A stretch of 64,000 bases of DNA from Trebonia sp964581815 (GCA_964581815.1 CAZORE010000012.1:31619-95618), one strand, 5' to 3'. Positions 43,038-52,078 are shown, counted from the stretch's first letter. Notes: generated from the sequence alone by a model not told the origin. A program made the numbers and translations.

Positions 43038-44222
43038 TCAGTCCCAGGCTAGCGGCAGGCTCATCAGCGAGATCTGGCCGTGGTGCGCCAGCGGCGGCTC
43101 GTCGCCGGCCAGCCGGTAGTCCGGGATGAGCCGGTGCCATTCGCGGATTGCCGTCTGCATCTCGTTGCGCGCCAGGTGCGAGCCGAGGCAGCGGTGCTCG
43201 CTGACACCGAACGCCATGTGCCGGTTGGGGAACCGGTCGAGGATCACCTTGTCGGCGTCGGGGAACTCGCGCGGGTCCCTGGTCGCCGACGGATAGGTAA
43301 GCATGACCATGTCGCCCTTGCGCATGGGGCAGCCGTTGAAGTCGATGTCCCTGGTCACCTTCCGCGCCATTGGAACGATCGGGTAGGCGCGCAGGAACTC
43401 CTCGACCGCGCTGGGGATCAGTTCCGGCTCGGCGATCAGCCGCCGCCGGTCGTCCGGGTGCGCGGCCAGGTGGTAGAAACACCAGCCGAGCTGGCTCTTG
43501 AGGGTGTCCAGGCTGCCGAGGGTCAGCGTGACCATGAGGTCGATGATGTCCGCGTCGGGCAGGGGCGCGCCGTCCACCTCGCTGCGGCACAAGTGGCTGA
43601 CGATGTCGGCGTTCGGATCCAGCGGCCGGGCGTGGCGGTCCGCGACCTTGTCGGTCCAGTAGGCGGCGACCTCGCCCCACGCCGCCATCATCTGGGCGAC
43701 GTCTTCCTCCAGGCCGGTGATGGCGCCCGACATCCGGCGCACGCAGGAGACGAAGAAGTCCGCGTCGCTAGTGTCAAGGCCGATCGACAGCAGGAAGACC
43801 TTCACCGGGTACTGGTCGCCGAACGTGGCACAGAAGTCCGTGTGACCGGCCGCGACCAGCGGCTCAATCGTCTCCCGAGCGTGCCTGGTGATCTCGGGGG
43901 CTATCTTCTGCACCGCGGCGGGGGCGAACCACCGGTTCAGCAGCCGCCGGTACTTGACGTGCTGCGGCGGGTCAAGGAAGGAAGGCAGGAACCGGTAGGC
44001 GGGCTCGGGGTCGGTCGCCACGATGGAGTGGTTGGAGAAGATGTCCGGCTGGTGGGAGGCTTCCTTGATGTCGTCGTACCGGGTCAGCACCCAGTAGCCG
44101 GATCCGTAGGTGTTCCAGAAGAACCGGTGCTGCTCGCGCAGCGCGTCGAGTTCCTTCCAGTGTTCGCCCGCGGGGGCGATCTTGGCGGTGAGGTCGACCT
44201 CGATCTCGGGGTAATCGGCCAT
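43038..44222 (-). CDS. Cytochrome P450
   Basis: A 394-residue soluble P450. The haem-binding loop is FGVSEHRCLGSHLARNEM, the ExxR pair is in EEFLRAYPIV, and the I-helix has LTLGSLDTLKSQLGW with the Asp-Thr pair but without the common Ala-Gly. It should hydroxylate a hydrophobic compound with electrons from a ferredoxin, perhaps the fusion protein at 40041. ATG 44222 has GAGGAG nine bases upstream. Confidence 0.92.
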   Translation of the reverse strand: MADYPEIEVDLTAKIAPAGEHWKELDALREQHRFFWNTYGSGYWVLTRYDDIKEASHQPDIFSNHSIVATDPEPAYRFLPSFLDPPQHVKYRRLLNRWFAPAAVQKIAPEITRHARETIEPLVAAGHTDFCATFGDQYPVKVFLLSIGLDTSDADFFVSCVRRMSGAITGLEEDVAQMMAAWGEVAAYWTDKVADRHARPLDPNADIVSHLCRSEVDGAPLPDADIIDLMVTLTLGSLDTLKSQLGWCFYHLAAHPDDRRRLIAEPELIPSAVEEFLRAYPIVPMARKVTRDIDFNGCPMRKGDMVMLTYPSATRDPREFPDADKVILDRFPNRHMAFGVSEHRCLGSHLARNEMQTAIREWHRLIPDYRLAGDEPPLAHHGQISLMSLPLAWD

Positions 44223-44235
44223 GACGGTCGTCTCC

Positions 44236-45429
44236 TCACTCGCTGCCGAGGGGTTCCACGCGGTACAGCGCCGCCGCGTTGTCATGCAGGATCTTGCGCA
44301 GCACGTCAGGAGCGAGGTCGCCGAGTTCGGCGGCGATGTACTCGCGCGGTTCGACGGCCGCGGTGGCCGGGCCCGGCGCCATGCTTGTCGGGTGCGGGAA
44401 GTCGCTTTCGTACAGGACCCAGTCCGGGCCGAGCTGGTCGATCGCGGACCTGACCGATGCCCGCTCGAACCAGAAGCAGCCGTACATCTGGCGCTTGAAG
44501 TACTCGCTCGGCAGCAGGTCGTACTCCGGGTGCTCATGCTGAACGCCGCAGTTCAGCCACTGCCAGTCCAGGTGCTCCAGGGCGAACGGGATCCAGCCGA
44601 CGCCGCTTTCCACCGACACGAACTTGGTGCCGGGGAACCGGTGGCAGACACCGCCGGTGATCAGGTTGGCGATGACCCGGGCATTCGCGAGTCCGAACTG
44701 GACGCCGAAGCCGGCGTAGTTGGCGTGCCGTCCAGCGCTCGGCGAGGCGTGGTCGAAGATCGACATGTCGCCGGAGCCGATGTGGAAGTTGACCGGGAGT
44801 TTCATCTCCTGGCACAGCGCCCAGAGCCGGTCCCAGTACGATTCCGCGATCGGCGGGAGCCCCCAGAAGGTCGGCTCGCCGGTCATGATGACGCCCTTGT
44901 GGCCGGCCGCGGCCGCGCGGACGATCTCTTTCTCGCACAGCTCCATGTCCCACATCGGCAGCGCCATGATCGGGATGAAGCGCCTGGGGTCGGCCGACGC
45001 GTACTCGACGAGGAAGTCGTTGTAGGCCCGCACGCAGGCGAGCATCAGCTCGCTGTCGCCGAGCGTGAGCAGCTTCCCGGCGCCGAAGCCGGCCACGTTG
45101 GGGTACAGCACCTGGGCCCAGACCCCGTAGGTGTCCATCCTGTCCAGCCGCGCCTTCGCGTCCCAGGTCGCGGCGTCCACGTCGGCCAGGCGCGGGGGGT
45201 GATCCGGCGGGTACTCCCGCCAGCCGGCCTGCGCCGCGGAGGCCGCGGGGCCGATCCGCTCGGTGCCGAAGAACCAGGCGTCCTCCTGGTAGTTCTCGTC
45301 CCACTTGACGTGCGGCGCCCGGTCCCGCCAGCGGGCAGGCAGCCGGGATGTCCAAAGGTCATAGGGTTCGACCACGTGGGTGTCGGTGTCGATGACGCGG
45401 TACTGATCAACCTCGGCGGCGGTTAGCAC
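44236..45429 (-). CDS. Amidohydrolase-family (ACMSD-like) hydrolase or decarboxylase
   Basis: A 397-residue amidohydrolase-2 TIM barrel. The metal motif is DTDTHVVEP (D-x-H in place of H-x-H), with NFHIGSGD and YESDFPHPTS supplying further ligands. Relatives decarboxylate or hydrolyse ring-derived acids. GTG 45429 has AGGAGG eight bases upstream. It has 11 Met and 6 Cys, a contrast to the first region. The P450 gene follows 13 bases on. Confidence 0.85.
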   Translation of the reverse strand: MLTAAEVDQYRVIDTDTHVVEPYDLWTSRLPARWRDRAPHVKWDENYQEDAWFFGTERIGPAASAAQAGWREYPPDHPPRLADVDAATWDAKARLDRMDTYGVWAQVLYPNVAGFGAGKLLTLGDSELMLACVRAYNDFLVEYASADPRRFIPIMALPMWDMELCEKEIVRAAAAGHKGVIMTGEPTFWGLPPIAESYWDRLWALCQEMKLPVNFHIGSGDMSIFDHASPSAGRHANYAGFGVQFGLANARVIANLITGGVCHRFPGTKFVSVESGVGWIPFALEHLDWQWLNCGVQHEHPEYDLLPSEYFKRQMYGCFWFERASVRSAIDQLGPDWVLYESDFPHPTSMAPGPATAAVEPREYIAAELGDLAPDVLRKILHDNAAALYRVEPLGSE

Positions 45430-45473
45430 GGCGGCTGCCTCCTGACTCGTCTTTCCGAACTGCTGGCTAGGGC

Positions 45474-46940
45474 CTAGACCGGCTGGTCCAGCGGCCACAG
45501 GATGTGCTTGGTCTCGAAGAACTCGGCGAACCCGAGCACGCCGCCTTCACGGCCGAGCCCGCTTTGCTTGTAGCCGCCCCACGGGTGGTCGCCGAGCATC
45601 GGGCCACCGCCGTTGACGGTTACGGTCCCGGCCCGGATCCGGCCGGCCACCGCGACGGCCGCGGCGGTCGGCCCCCAGACGTTCGCGGCCAGGCCGTAGA
45701 TCGTGTCGTTGGCCAGCGTGACGGCCTCGTCCACGTCGTCGTACGGGAGCACGACGCTGACCGGGCCGAACAGCTCGTCCTGCGCGATCTCGGCGCTGTT
45801 GCTCACGCCGACGACGACGGTCGGCTCGTAGAAGTAGCCCCGGGGGAAGGCCTGCGGCGGCTTGCCGCCGGTCAGGACCTTCGCGCCGGCGCTGACGGCC
45901 CGGTCGACGTAGCCGGCCACCCGGGAGCGCTGCGCCGCGGAGACGAGCGGTCCGACGACGGTGTTCGCATCGCGCGGATCGCCGCAGCCAAGCGCCTCGG
46001 CGGCGGTCACCGCGGCCTCGAGGTAGCTCTCGTAATCGGGCCGGTGCACCAGGGTACGGGTGAGCGAGCTGCATCCCTGCCCGGCGTTGCCGGTCCAGCC
46101 GAGCACGCAGCGCATGGCCAGCGACCGCACGTCGCTGCCGGGCAGCAGCACGTCGGCGGACTTGCCGCCCAGCTCAAGAACCACGCGCTTGAGCGTCGGC
46201 GCGGTCAGCTCGACGATGCGCCTGCCCACCTCCGCCGAGCCGGTGAACGTGACGAAGTCGATACCGGGGTGAGCGCAGAGGTGCTCGGCGACCGCGGGCG
46301 GCCCGTAGACGAAGTTGAACGCCCCCGGCGGGAAGCCAGCCTCCTCGATCAGGGCGGCGAGCGCCGTGGTGGTCAGGACAGACTTGGGCGAGCACATCAG
46401 CACGATGCTGCATCCGGCGGCCAGCGCGCCGCCGATCTTCCACGCGGCGAGGTTCAGCGGGAAGTTGAACGCGGTGAGCCCGAGCACCACCCCGATGGGT
46501 TCCCTGGTCAGCAGCGTGGCGGTGCCGTCCCCGGCCGCGGTCGTCGGGAGCGTCTGGTCGGGTGCGGCGGCCAGGCCGGCGGCGGCGTCGGCGAACCAGT
46601 GGAAGTTGCGGACGGGGAAGGGCACCTGCATGAAGGAAGCCACGGCGCGCGGCGTGCCGATTTCCTCGACCATGAGGTCGATGAGCTTGTCGGTGTCCCG
46701 CTCGAGCAGGTCGGCCAGCCGGTGCAGCAGCCGGCTGCGCTCCCTGGCCGGCACCTTGCTCCACGGACCGCCGGCGAAAGCACGGCCGGCGGCGGCGACG
46801 GCTTCGTCCGCCTGGGCCACGGTGAGACCCGGGACCACGGCGAGCACTTCCTCGGTGGCCGGGTTGATCACCTCGAACGGCTGTCCCTCGCCGGTGACCC
46901 AGCGGCCGTCGATGTACGCGCGGGCGGCGGCGCTTACCAT
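45474..46940 (-). CDS. Aldehyde dehydrogenase
   Basis: A 488-residue NAD(P)-dependent aldehyde dehydrogenase. The catalytic Cys is in GNAGQGCSSLTR, the general base Glu in VVLELGGKSADVL, the Asn in LTAFNFPLN, and the cofactor loop FTGSAEVGRRI. It would convert an aldehyde from the P450/SDR steps to an acid ready for CoA activation. ATG 46940 overlaps the stop of the preceding SDR by seven bases. Confidence 0.9.
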   Translation of the reverse strand: MVSAAARAYIDGRWVTGEGQPFEVINPATEEVLAVVPGLTVAQADEAVAAAGRAFAGGPWSKVPARERSRLLHRLADLLERDTDKLIDLMVEEIGTPRAVASFMQVPFPVRNFHWFADAAAGLAAAPDQTLPTTAAGDGTATLLTREPIGVVLGLTAFNFPLNLAAWKIGGALAAGCSIVLMCSPKSVLTTTALAALIEEAGFPPGAFNFVYGPPAVAEHLCAHPGIDFVTFTGSAEVGRRIVELTAPTLKRVVLELGGKSADVLLPGSDVRSLAMRCVLGWTGNAGQGCSSLTRTLVHRPDYESYLEAAVTAAEALGCGDPRDANTVVGPLVSAAQRSRVAGYVDRAVSAGAKVLTGGKPPQAFPRGYFYEPTVVVGVSNSAEIAQDELFGPVSVVLPYDDVDEAVTLANDTIYGLAANVWGPTAAAVAVAGRIRAGTVTVNGGGPMLGDHPWGGYKQSGLGREGGVLGFAEFFETKHILWPLDQPV

Positions 46941-47719
46941 GGCGCGCTCCCCCCGTCCACGTTGAGCAGGGCGCCGGTGATCCCCGCGCCGGCGTCGCTC
47001 GCCAGCAGCACCGCCATGGCCGCTACCTCTCCTGCGGTGTTGAGCCGCTTGATCATCGACTCCTGGGCGTACCTGCCGAGGAACTCCTCGTAGCTGATGC
47101 CCGCTGCGGCCGCCACGACGGCCCCGGCGTCCCGCATGGTGTCAGTCTCGATGGCGCCGGGGCAGATCGCGTTCGAGGTGATCCCGTCGGGCCCGTATTC
47201 GCAGGCGACGGCCTTGACGAACCCGTTGATCGCGTGCTTGTTGGTGATGTAGTGGCTGATCGCCGACTTGTTAGCTTGCTTTCCTTCGATCGAGGAGATG
47301 GTGATGATCCGGCCCCAGCCGTCGCGCAGCATGTGCGGCAGCGCGCGCCGCGTCGCCCAGAAGGTCGAGTTCAGGTTCCACGCCAGGGCGTTCTGCCACG
47401 CCTGGTCGGTCAGCTCGTGCACGCGGGCAAAGCCGTCCGAACCGCCGGCGTTGTTGACCAGGATGTCCAGTGAGCCGAAGTGAGCGGCCGCTCCGTCGAT
47501 GAAACCCTCCACCTCATCTTGCTGCCGCACATCGCAGGCGACGAAGTGACCCCGGTCGCCCGCGCCCATCTCGTCGAGCGCGGTCTTGCCCTTTTCCTCG
47601 GAGCGGCCGCAGATCGCGACGCTCGCTCCCTCGGCGAGAAGCGCCTCGGCGATGGCGCGCCCGATCCCGCGGCTGCCGCCGGTCACGACGGCGACCCTAG
47701 CCTCGCTCTTGCCTGCCAC
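46934..47719 (-). CDS. SDR oxidoreductase
   Basis: A 261-residue classical SDR: TGGSRGIGRAIA, ILVNNAGGSDGF, ITISSIEGKQ, and Tyr/Lys in HYITNKHAING, ending LLNVDGGSAPW. GTG 47719 has GGAGG four to five bases upstream. It is the first gene of a run continuing through the aldehyde dehydrogenase to 40845, and lies opposite the mycofactocin-type SDR. Confidence 0.87.
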   Translation of the reverse strand: MAGKSEARVAVVTGGSRGIGRAIAEALLAEGASVAICGRSEEKGKTALDEMGAGDRGHFVACDVRQQDEVEGFIDGAAAHFGSLDILVNNAGGSDGFARVHELTDQAWQNALAWNLNSTFWATRRALPHMLRDGWGRIITISSIEGKQANKSAISHYITNKHAINGFVKAVACEYGPDGITSNAICPGAIETDTMRDAGAVVAAAAGISYEEFLGRYAQESMIKRLNTAGEVAAMAVLLASDAGAGITGALLNVDGGSAPW

Positions 47720-47768
47720 TATGCCTCCCTTGGACCGCGTCAGCACAGTCATTGCAGCGCGCACCCTA

Positions 47769-47805
47769 GACCGGTGTCAAGATATTCCTTACTATGATTC
47801 TCATC
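47769..47805 (-). promoter_or_regulatory. Shared palindrome and -35 between divergent SDR genes
   Basis: ATGATTCTCAT (47794-47804) fits ATGA-N3-TCAT exactly. On the minus strand it is followed after 12 bases by TTGACA, as upstream of 38302, and the bases between (TAAGGAATATC, compare TAAGGAAAGTC) are also alike. Confidence 0.55.
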
Positions 47806-47836
47806 TTCTTCCCTCCGGACCCGCGAAGGGGCGGTC

Positions 47837-48676
47837 ATGGCGAAGCTGAACGGCAAGGTGGCGCTCATCACCGGGGCGGCCCGCGGACAGGGCCGCTCGC
47901 ACGCGGTGCGGCTGGCTGAAGACGGGGCAGATATCGTCGCCGTCGACATTGTCGCCCCGATCCCGACCGCCTACTACCCGCCGGCGGTGCCCGCCGACCT
48001 TCGGCTCACTGCCAAGCTGGCCGAGGGTGCCGCCGACGGCGTGCGCGTGCTGACCGCGGAGGCCGATGTCCGCGACCAAGCCGCGCTTGACGCCGTGGTG
48101 GGGCGGGCGCTGGCCGCCTTCGGCCGCATCGACATCGTGGTGGCAAACGCCGGCACCATCGCGCACGGCCCGGCCTGGGAACTGTCTGACGACCAGTGGC
48201 AGAATGTAGTGGACGTCAACCTGACGGGCGCCTGGCGTACGGTCAAAGCGTGCGCTCCCTCGATGATCGCGCGGAACCAGGGCGGCGCCGTCGTCCTCAC
48301 CAGCTCGGTGACCGGGTTGCACGGGTTCGGCAACATCGCCAGCTACGCGGCGTCCAAGCACGGAGTCAACGGCCTCATGCGCACCCTGGCCAACGACCTG
48401 GGGCCGCACAACATCCGGGTCAACAGCGTCTGCCCCGGTCTGATCAGCACCGACATGATGCTGAACGACGAGACGTACGCCATGTTCCGTCCCGGCGTGG
48501 CGAACCCGACGCTGGAGGATGCGCGCAAGGCGTTCCGGATGAAACAGTTGCTCCCCCTCGACTGGCTCGAGCCCCGCGACGTGAGCAACGCGATCGCCTT
48601 CCTCGTGTCCGACGAGGCCCGTGCGATCACCGGCGTGGCGCTTCCGGTTGACGGCGGCCAGCTGGCACACGGCTAG
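47837..48676 (+). CDS. Mycofactocin-type SDR alcohol dehydrogenase
   Basis: A 279-residue SDR with the group-specific start TGAARGQGRSHAVRLAEDGA followed by DIVAVDI, a long insert after the second strand (PTAYYPPAVPADLRLTAKLA), VLTSSVTGLHG and the Tyr/Lys in SYAASKHGV. Relatives hold NAD tightly and pass electrons to mycofactocin. No mycofactocin genes are in the window, so they must be elsewhere. It would oxidise an alcohol made by the P450; this is inference. Confidence 0.83.
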   Translation: MAKLNGKVALITGAARGQGRSHAVRLAEDGADIVAVDIVAPIPTAYYPPAVPADLRLTAKLAEGAADGVRVLTAEADVRDQAALDAVVGRALAAFGRIDIVVANAGTIAHGPAWELSDDQWQNVVDVNLTGAWRTVKACAPSMIARNQGGAVVLTSSVTGLHGFGNIASYAASKHGVNGLMRTLANDLGPHNIRVNSVCPGLISTDMMLNDETYAMFRPGVANPTLEDARKAFRMKQLLPLDWLEPRDVSNAIAFLVSDEARAITGVALPVDGGQLAHG

Positions 48677-48721
48677 ACGCGGTATGAGCAAGTCGCGGTA
48701 CCGGCGAGTCGCGGTACCGAA
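48676..48721. repeat. Three imperfect 16-base direct repeats before the dehydrogenase gene
   Basis: AGACGCGGTATGAGCA, AGTCGCGGTACCGGCG and AGTCGCGGTACCGAAG follow each other at a period of about 16 bases. The last two share 13 bases. They fill the space between the SDR stop and the ribosome binding site of the next gene. Confidence 0.6.
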
Positions 48722-48736
48722 GAGTAAGGAGCAGGG

Positions 48737-49861
48737 GTGCTGATGGAAGCGATCTTCGGTTCGGAGCACGAAGAGCTCAGATCGGCGATCAGGCGCTTCC
48801 TTGAGCGGAAGTCCCCAGAGTCAGAGGTGCGCCGCCTCATGGAAACCACCGCAGGATACGATCCGGCGGTCTGGTCGCAGATGGCGGACCAGCTCGGGCT
48901 GCAGGGCCTGATCATTCCCGAGCAGTTCGGCGGATCCGGCTACGGCTACGTGGAGCTGATCGTCGTGCTGGAGGAGATGGGACGTGCGCTGCTCTGCGCC
49001 CCGTACTTCTCAAGCGTCGTCATGGCCGCCAACTTGCTGATCGCATCCGGGGACGACGGTGCCAAGAAGGACTACCTGCCCGGCATCGCCAGCGGCTCGG
49101 TCATCGCCACCGTGGCGCTGGCCGAGGCCGACGGCCGCTGGGACGAGGCTTGTGTGACGTTGCGGGCTGACTGCCATGGCGGCCGCTGGACGCTCACCGG
49201 CGAGAAGCTCTTCGTCTTCGACGGCGTCACCGCCGATGTCGTGCTGGCCGTGGCCCGTACCCCCGGCGGTGTCTCCGTCTTCGCCGTGGAGCAAGGGGCG
49301 GCCGGCTTGTCCGCCAGCCCGATGCCCACCATGGACCAGACCCGCAAGCAGGCCCGGCTGGCCTTTGACTCCACCCCGGCCCGCCTGATCGGCCGGGAAG
49401 GCGAAGCCTGGCCGGCGATCTCTGCCATGCTTGACCTCGCCGTCGTCGCCCTCGCCGCGGAGCAGGCGGGCGGCGCGCAGAAGGTGCTTGAGATGGCGGT
49501 GGAATACGCGAAGGTGCGGGTCCAGTTCGGCCGGGCCATCGGCAGCTTCCAGGCGATCAAGCACAAGTGCGCCGACATGCTCCTGGAAGTGGAGTCGGCC
49601 AAGTCCGCCGCCTACTACGCCGGCCAGGCCGCTGCCGCGGGCGACGAAGAACTGCCGGTGCTCGCCTCGCTCGCCAAGTCCCGCTGCTCCGAGGCCTATG
49701 CGCGCGTCGCGGCGGAGAATATCCAGGTCCACGGCGGCATCGGGTTCACCTGGGAGCACCCCGCCCACCTGTACTTCAAGCGGGCCAAGAGCTCTGAGCT
49801 GATCCTCGGCGATCCCGCCTACCACCGCGAGCTGCTCCTGCAGCGCCTTGGCTTGTCGTAA
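48737..49861 (+). CDS. Acyl-CoA dehydrogenase (short, FadE-type partner)
   Basis: A 374-residue dehydrogenase: LGLQGLIIPEQFGGSGYGYV, ALAEADGRWDEACVTLRADC in place of the usual FAD loop, and RVQFGRAIGSFQAIKHKCAD followed by NIQVHGGIGFTWEHPAHLYF. It belongs to the branch whose members often form heteromers and may lack some catalytic residues. GTG 48737 (AAGGAG five bases upstream) and ATG 48743 both fit. It has no partner dehydrogenase next to it on the plus strand. Confidence 0.85.
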   Translation: MLMEAIFGSEHEELRSAIRRFLERKSPESEVRRLMETTAGYDPAVWSQMADQLGLQGLIIPEQFGGSGYGYVELIVVLEEMGRALLCAPYFSSVVMAANLLIASGDDGAKKDYLPGIASGSVIATVALAEADGRWDEACVTLRADCHGGRWTLTGEKLFVFDGVTADVVLAVARTPGGVSVFAVEQGAAGLSASPMPTMDQTRKQARLAFDSTPARLIGREGEAWPAISAMLDLAVVALAAEQAGGAQKVLEMAVEYAKVRVQFGRAIGSFQAIKHKCADMLLEVESAKSAAYYAGQAAAAGDEELPVLASLAKSRCSEAYARVAAENIQVHGGIGFTWEHPAHLYFKRAKSSELILGDPAYHRELLLQRLGLS

Positions 49862-50016
49862 CCCAGCCATATTGGCGCCCTGACCTGACCGCGAACCGGG
49901 CACCGGCCCCCGCGGCATCCGTGCGGGCAGCAGCCCTGAACCGCACGACTTCCCCGCAGGCGCGCGTCCGATTCGCGGGAGTGGCGGATCCTTGCTACCA
50001 TCTGGACGTTGCTAGC

Positions 50017-50089
50017 GCGCCGCTAGCTCAATTGGCAGAGCAGCGGACTCTTAATCCGCGGGTTCGGGGTTCAAGTCCCTGGCGGCGCA
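50017..50089 (+). tRNA. tRNA-Lys (anticodon CTT)
   Basis: A 73-base cloverleaf: acceptor stem GCGCCGC/GCGGCGC, D-arm GCTC...GAGC, anticodon stem GCGGA/TCCGC with loop CTCTTAA (anticodon at 50050-50052), variable GGGTT, T-stem CGGGG/CCCTG with loop TTCAAGT. The 3' CCA is not encoded. The stretch 49862-50016 before it holds no gene, only a possible -10 TACCAT near 49997. Confidence 0.95.
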
Positions 50090-50097
50090 CCCGAAAT

Positions 50098-50130
50098 GAC
50101 CTGGGGTTTTACCGGCTCCAGGTCTTTTTT
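50098..50130 (+). terminator. Intrinsic terminator after tRNA-Lys
   Basis: GACCTGG and CCAGGTC form a seven-pair stem with a 13-base loop, followed by six T at 50125-50130. It is nine bases after the tRNA. The region 50131-50436 that follows has no gene I can support. Confidence 0.85.
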
Positions 50131-50436
50131 ATGTGTCCGTTTTGTCCCCGTGGCTGCTCCGTGGTTGCTCGCGCGCACGGATCCAGCAATCCAGGGCCTG
50201 TCAAAATGGGCTGCCTAACGCCGGCGGCGCGGTCAGCCCGACGATGAACTATGCGTCTCGAACACAACTCCGGGTACTCTCGATTGCGGTCCCAGCCTCG
50301 GTGCAGGACGCCACACTAATATCCCAATCCGTCGCCTCAGGTATCGAATCTACCTTCGATACCTGAAGGGTAAGCACGCGAGGCGTCCCCGGAAGCCGGG
50401 AACACCTCGCTTGAGGCAAGCCATCTAGGTTGTGCG

Positions 50437-50622
50437 CTAGCTGTGCTTCACGTTCGCCGTGAACGCGCGCCACGCGCTAGCAGTGAGCGACAGCGTTGTG
50501 CCGTCGCGGTCGGTGGTGTCGCGGACGAGGACCATGCCGGGCGCGTTCCCGGTCTCGACACAGTTCGCTCCGCCGTTGCCGCTGTAGCTGGACTTGCGCC
50601 AGCCTGGTGTCAGTTGCTCCAT
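50437..50622 (-). CDS. DUF397 protein
   Basis: A 61-residue DUF397 protein: WRKSSYSGNGGANCVETG, VLVRDTTDRDG and a final ASAWRAFTANVK are all family hallmarks. In actinobacteria these small proteins are encoded next to XRE-DUF5753 regulators, with which they are thought to act. The start overlaps the regulator stop by 13 bases. Confidence 0.92.
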   Translation of the reverse strand: MEQLTPGWRKSSYSGNGGANCVETGNAPGMVLVRDTTDRDGTTLSLTASAWRAFTANVKHS

Positions 50623-51506
50623 CTCTCCATCGCTTCCATGAGCCTGTTCCGGCTGTCCGGGCGGTTGAGCGCGTCAGCGCGGACATTAGTAAAGGTAGCG
50701 CGCGCCTTGCGTACTACTGCCGGGTCTTGGCTCAGTTGGTCCTCGACCAGCCCGTCACTGAGCAGCAGCTCGGGGGCGTCATCGGTAGCGGCTAGGTTGA
50801 TCGCGCCGCCGAGCCCGGAGTTGGCTCCCAGGCTGGACGGCAGAACGTGAATAGTGATCGCCGGCCGGCGGGACATCTCTACCAGGCGGGCTAGCTGGTC
50901 GCGCATGACCGTGGGTGACCCGATCTGGTGGTGCAGAACGGGCTCCCACAGCACGATCGTGATATCGGGCGGGTCGGGCCGGTCGATGATCGCCTGGCGG
51001 CCCATGCGGACCTCAAGGAACTCGGCCACCTTGGCGTCGTCTAGGCCCATGGCCGTGAACAGTTCCCGGGCGTACGCCTCGGTCTGCACCAGGCCGGGCA
51101 CGATCACCGGCGCCCAGTAGCGAAGGGTGTGGGCTTCCGCCTCGGTCTCGAACCACGGCGCGACCTTGGCCCGCGCTGAGTCTTCCCTGGCCCGGGCGAG
51201 GACGCCCAGTCCTTCAAGGACCGTCCGCAGCTGCCCGGTAGTCCCGCACGTGTCCAGCCACGACAAGAGCAGCTTGTCGTTCGGCGGACGCGCGCCGGTC
51301 TCGATCTTGGTTACGGTCGACCTCTCGGCCTGCAACGCCTTGGCCAGCGCTTCCTGGCTTGCGTACCCGGCAGCCGTGCGCAGAACGCCGAGCTGCTCCC
51401 CTAGGAACGCCGCGACGTTAGTCAACAGCCAGGGCCGGCCAGTTTCGCGGTCGGAAGGCTGCGGCGGGTCGCGGGAACTGGACCATGCTCGACCGGGCAA
51501 GGACAT
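50610..51506 (-). CDS. XRE-family HTH protein with DUF5753 domain
   Basis: A 298-residue protein with a helix-turn-helix at about residues 35-85 (GYASQEALAKALQAERSTVT) and a DUF5753 domain (LRYWAPVIVPGLVQTEAYAR, RPAITIHVLPSSLG). This pair with DUF397 is common in Streptomyces and relatives, where members affect development or secondary metabolism. The first 20 residues look untypical, so the true start may be further in. Confidence 0.88.
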   Translation of the reverse strand: MSLPGRAWSSSRDPPQPSDRETGRPWLLTNVAAFLGEQLGVLRTAAGYASQEALAKALQAERSTVTKIETGARPPNDKLLLSWLDTCGTTGQLRTVLEGLGVLARAREDSARAKVAPWFETEAEAHTLRYWAPVIVPGLVQTEAYARELFTAMGLDDAKVAEFLEVRMGRQAIIDRPDPPDITIVLWEPVLHHQIGSPTVMRDQLARLVEMSRRPAITIHVLPSSLGANSGLGGAINLAATDDAPELLLSDGLVEDQLSQDPAVVRKARATFTNVRADALNRPDSRNRLMEAMERWSN

Positions 51507-51532
51507 GGGAACGCGCGCATGATCGTGTGGAT

Positions 51533-52078
51533 ATGGGACGCCAGCGGCCCGGCCAGGCCGCGCCCAGCGGCGCGCAACTAGCCCGCCTCACCGGCTTCTC
51601 GGTACACACCTGCCGCAAGGCACTGCGCACCCTGATCACCGACGGCACCCTCACGCGCGGCGTCAGCCCGCACGCCCGCCCCCGCGTCACCGCCCCCGCC
51701 CCGCCGCCCGCCGGCGACGCCGCCGGCAGCCTGTCGCGGGCGCTGGCCGCCCTGCGCCGCGCAGCCGGGCTGACCCAGCCCCAACTCGCCGCCCTGACCG
51801 GCTACTCGGTAACGACCGTCGGTCACGCCGAGACCGGCCGCCTCTGGCAGTCCCGCTCCTTCTGGGAGAAGGCAGACCTGATGCTCGCCGCCGAGGGTGA
51901 GCTGACCCGCCGCTACGACGCTTACCGCGCCGCCGCCACCCCGGCCGGCGTCCCCGGACAGCCGTCCCCGCCGCCCGTGCAAGGGGCACCGGCCCTGACC
52001 CGCGTGACCCTGCGGGGTTCCAGAACTCGGCCACTGCCCCTGGCCTGGGCTCTTATGCGGCTCGCTCGTATTCGTTGA
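51533..52078 (+). pseudogene. HTH protein truncated by the insertion sequence
   Basis: The protein has a GntR-like small helix-turn-helix (LARLTGFSVHTCRKALRTLI), a linker and an XRE helix-turn-helix (AAGLTQPQLAALTGYSVTTV) ending near ALTRVT. The insertion sequence starts at 52011, and the last 23 codons come from it. An ATG at 51485 would lengthen the start but overlap the divergent gene. Downstream of the insertion a frame without clear similarity follows to 53362. Confidence 0.65.
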
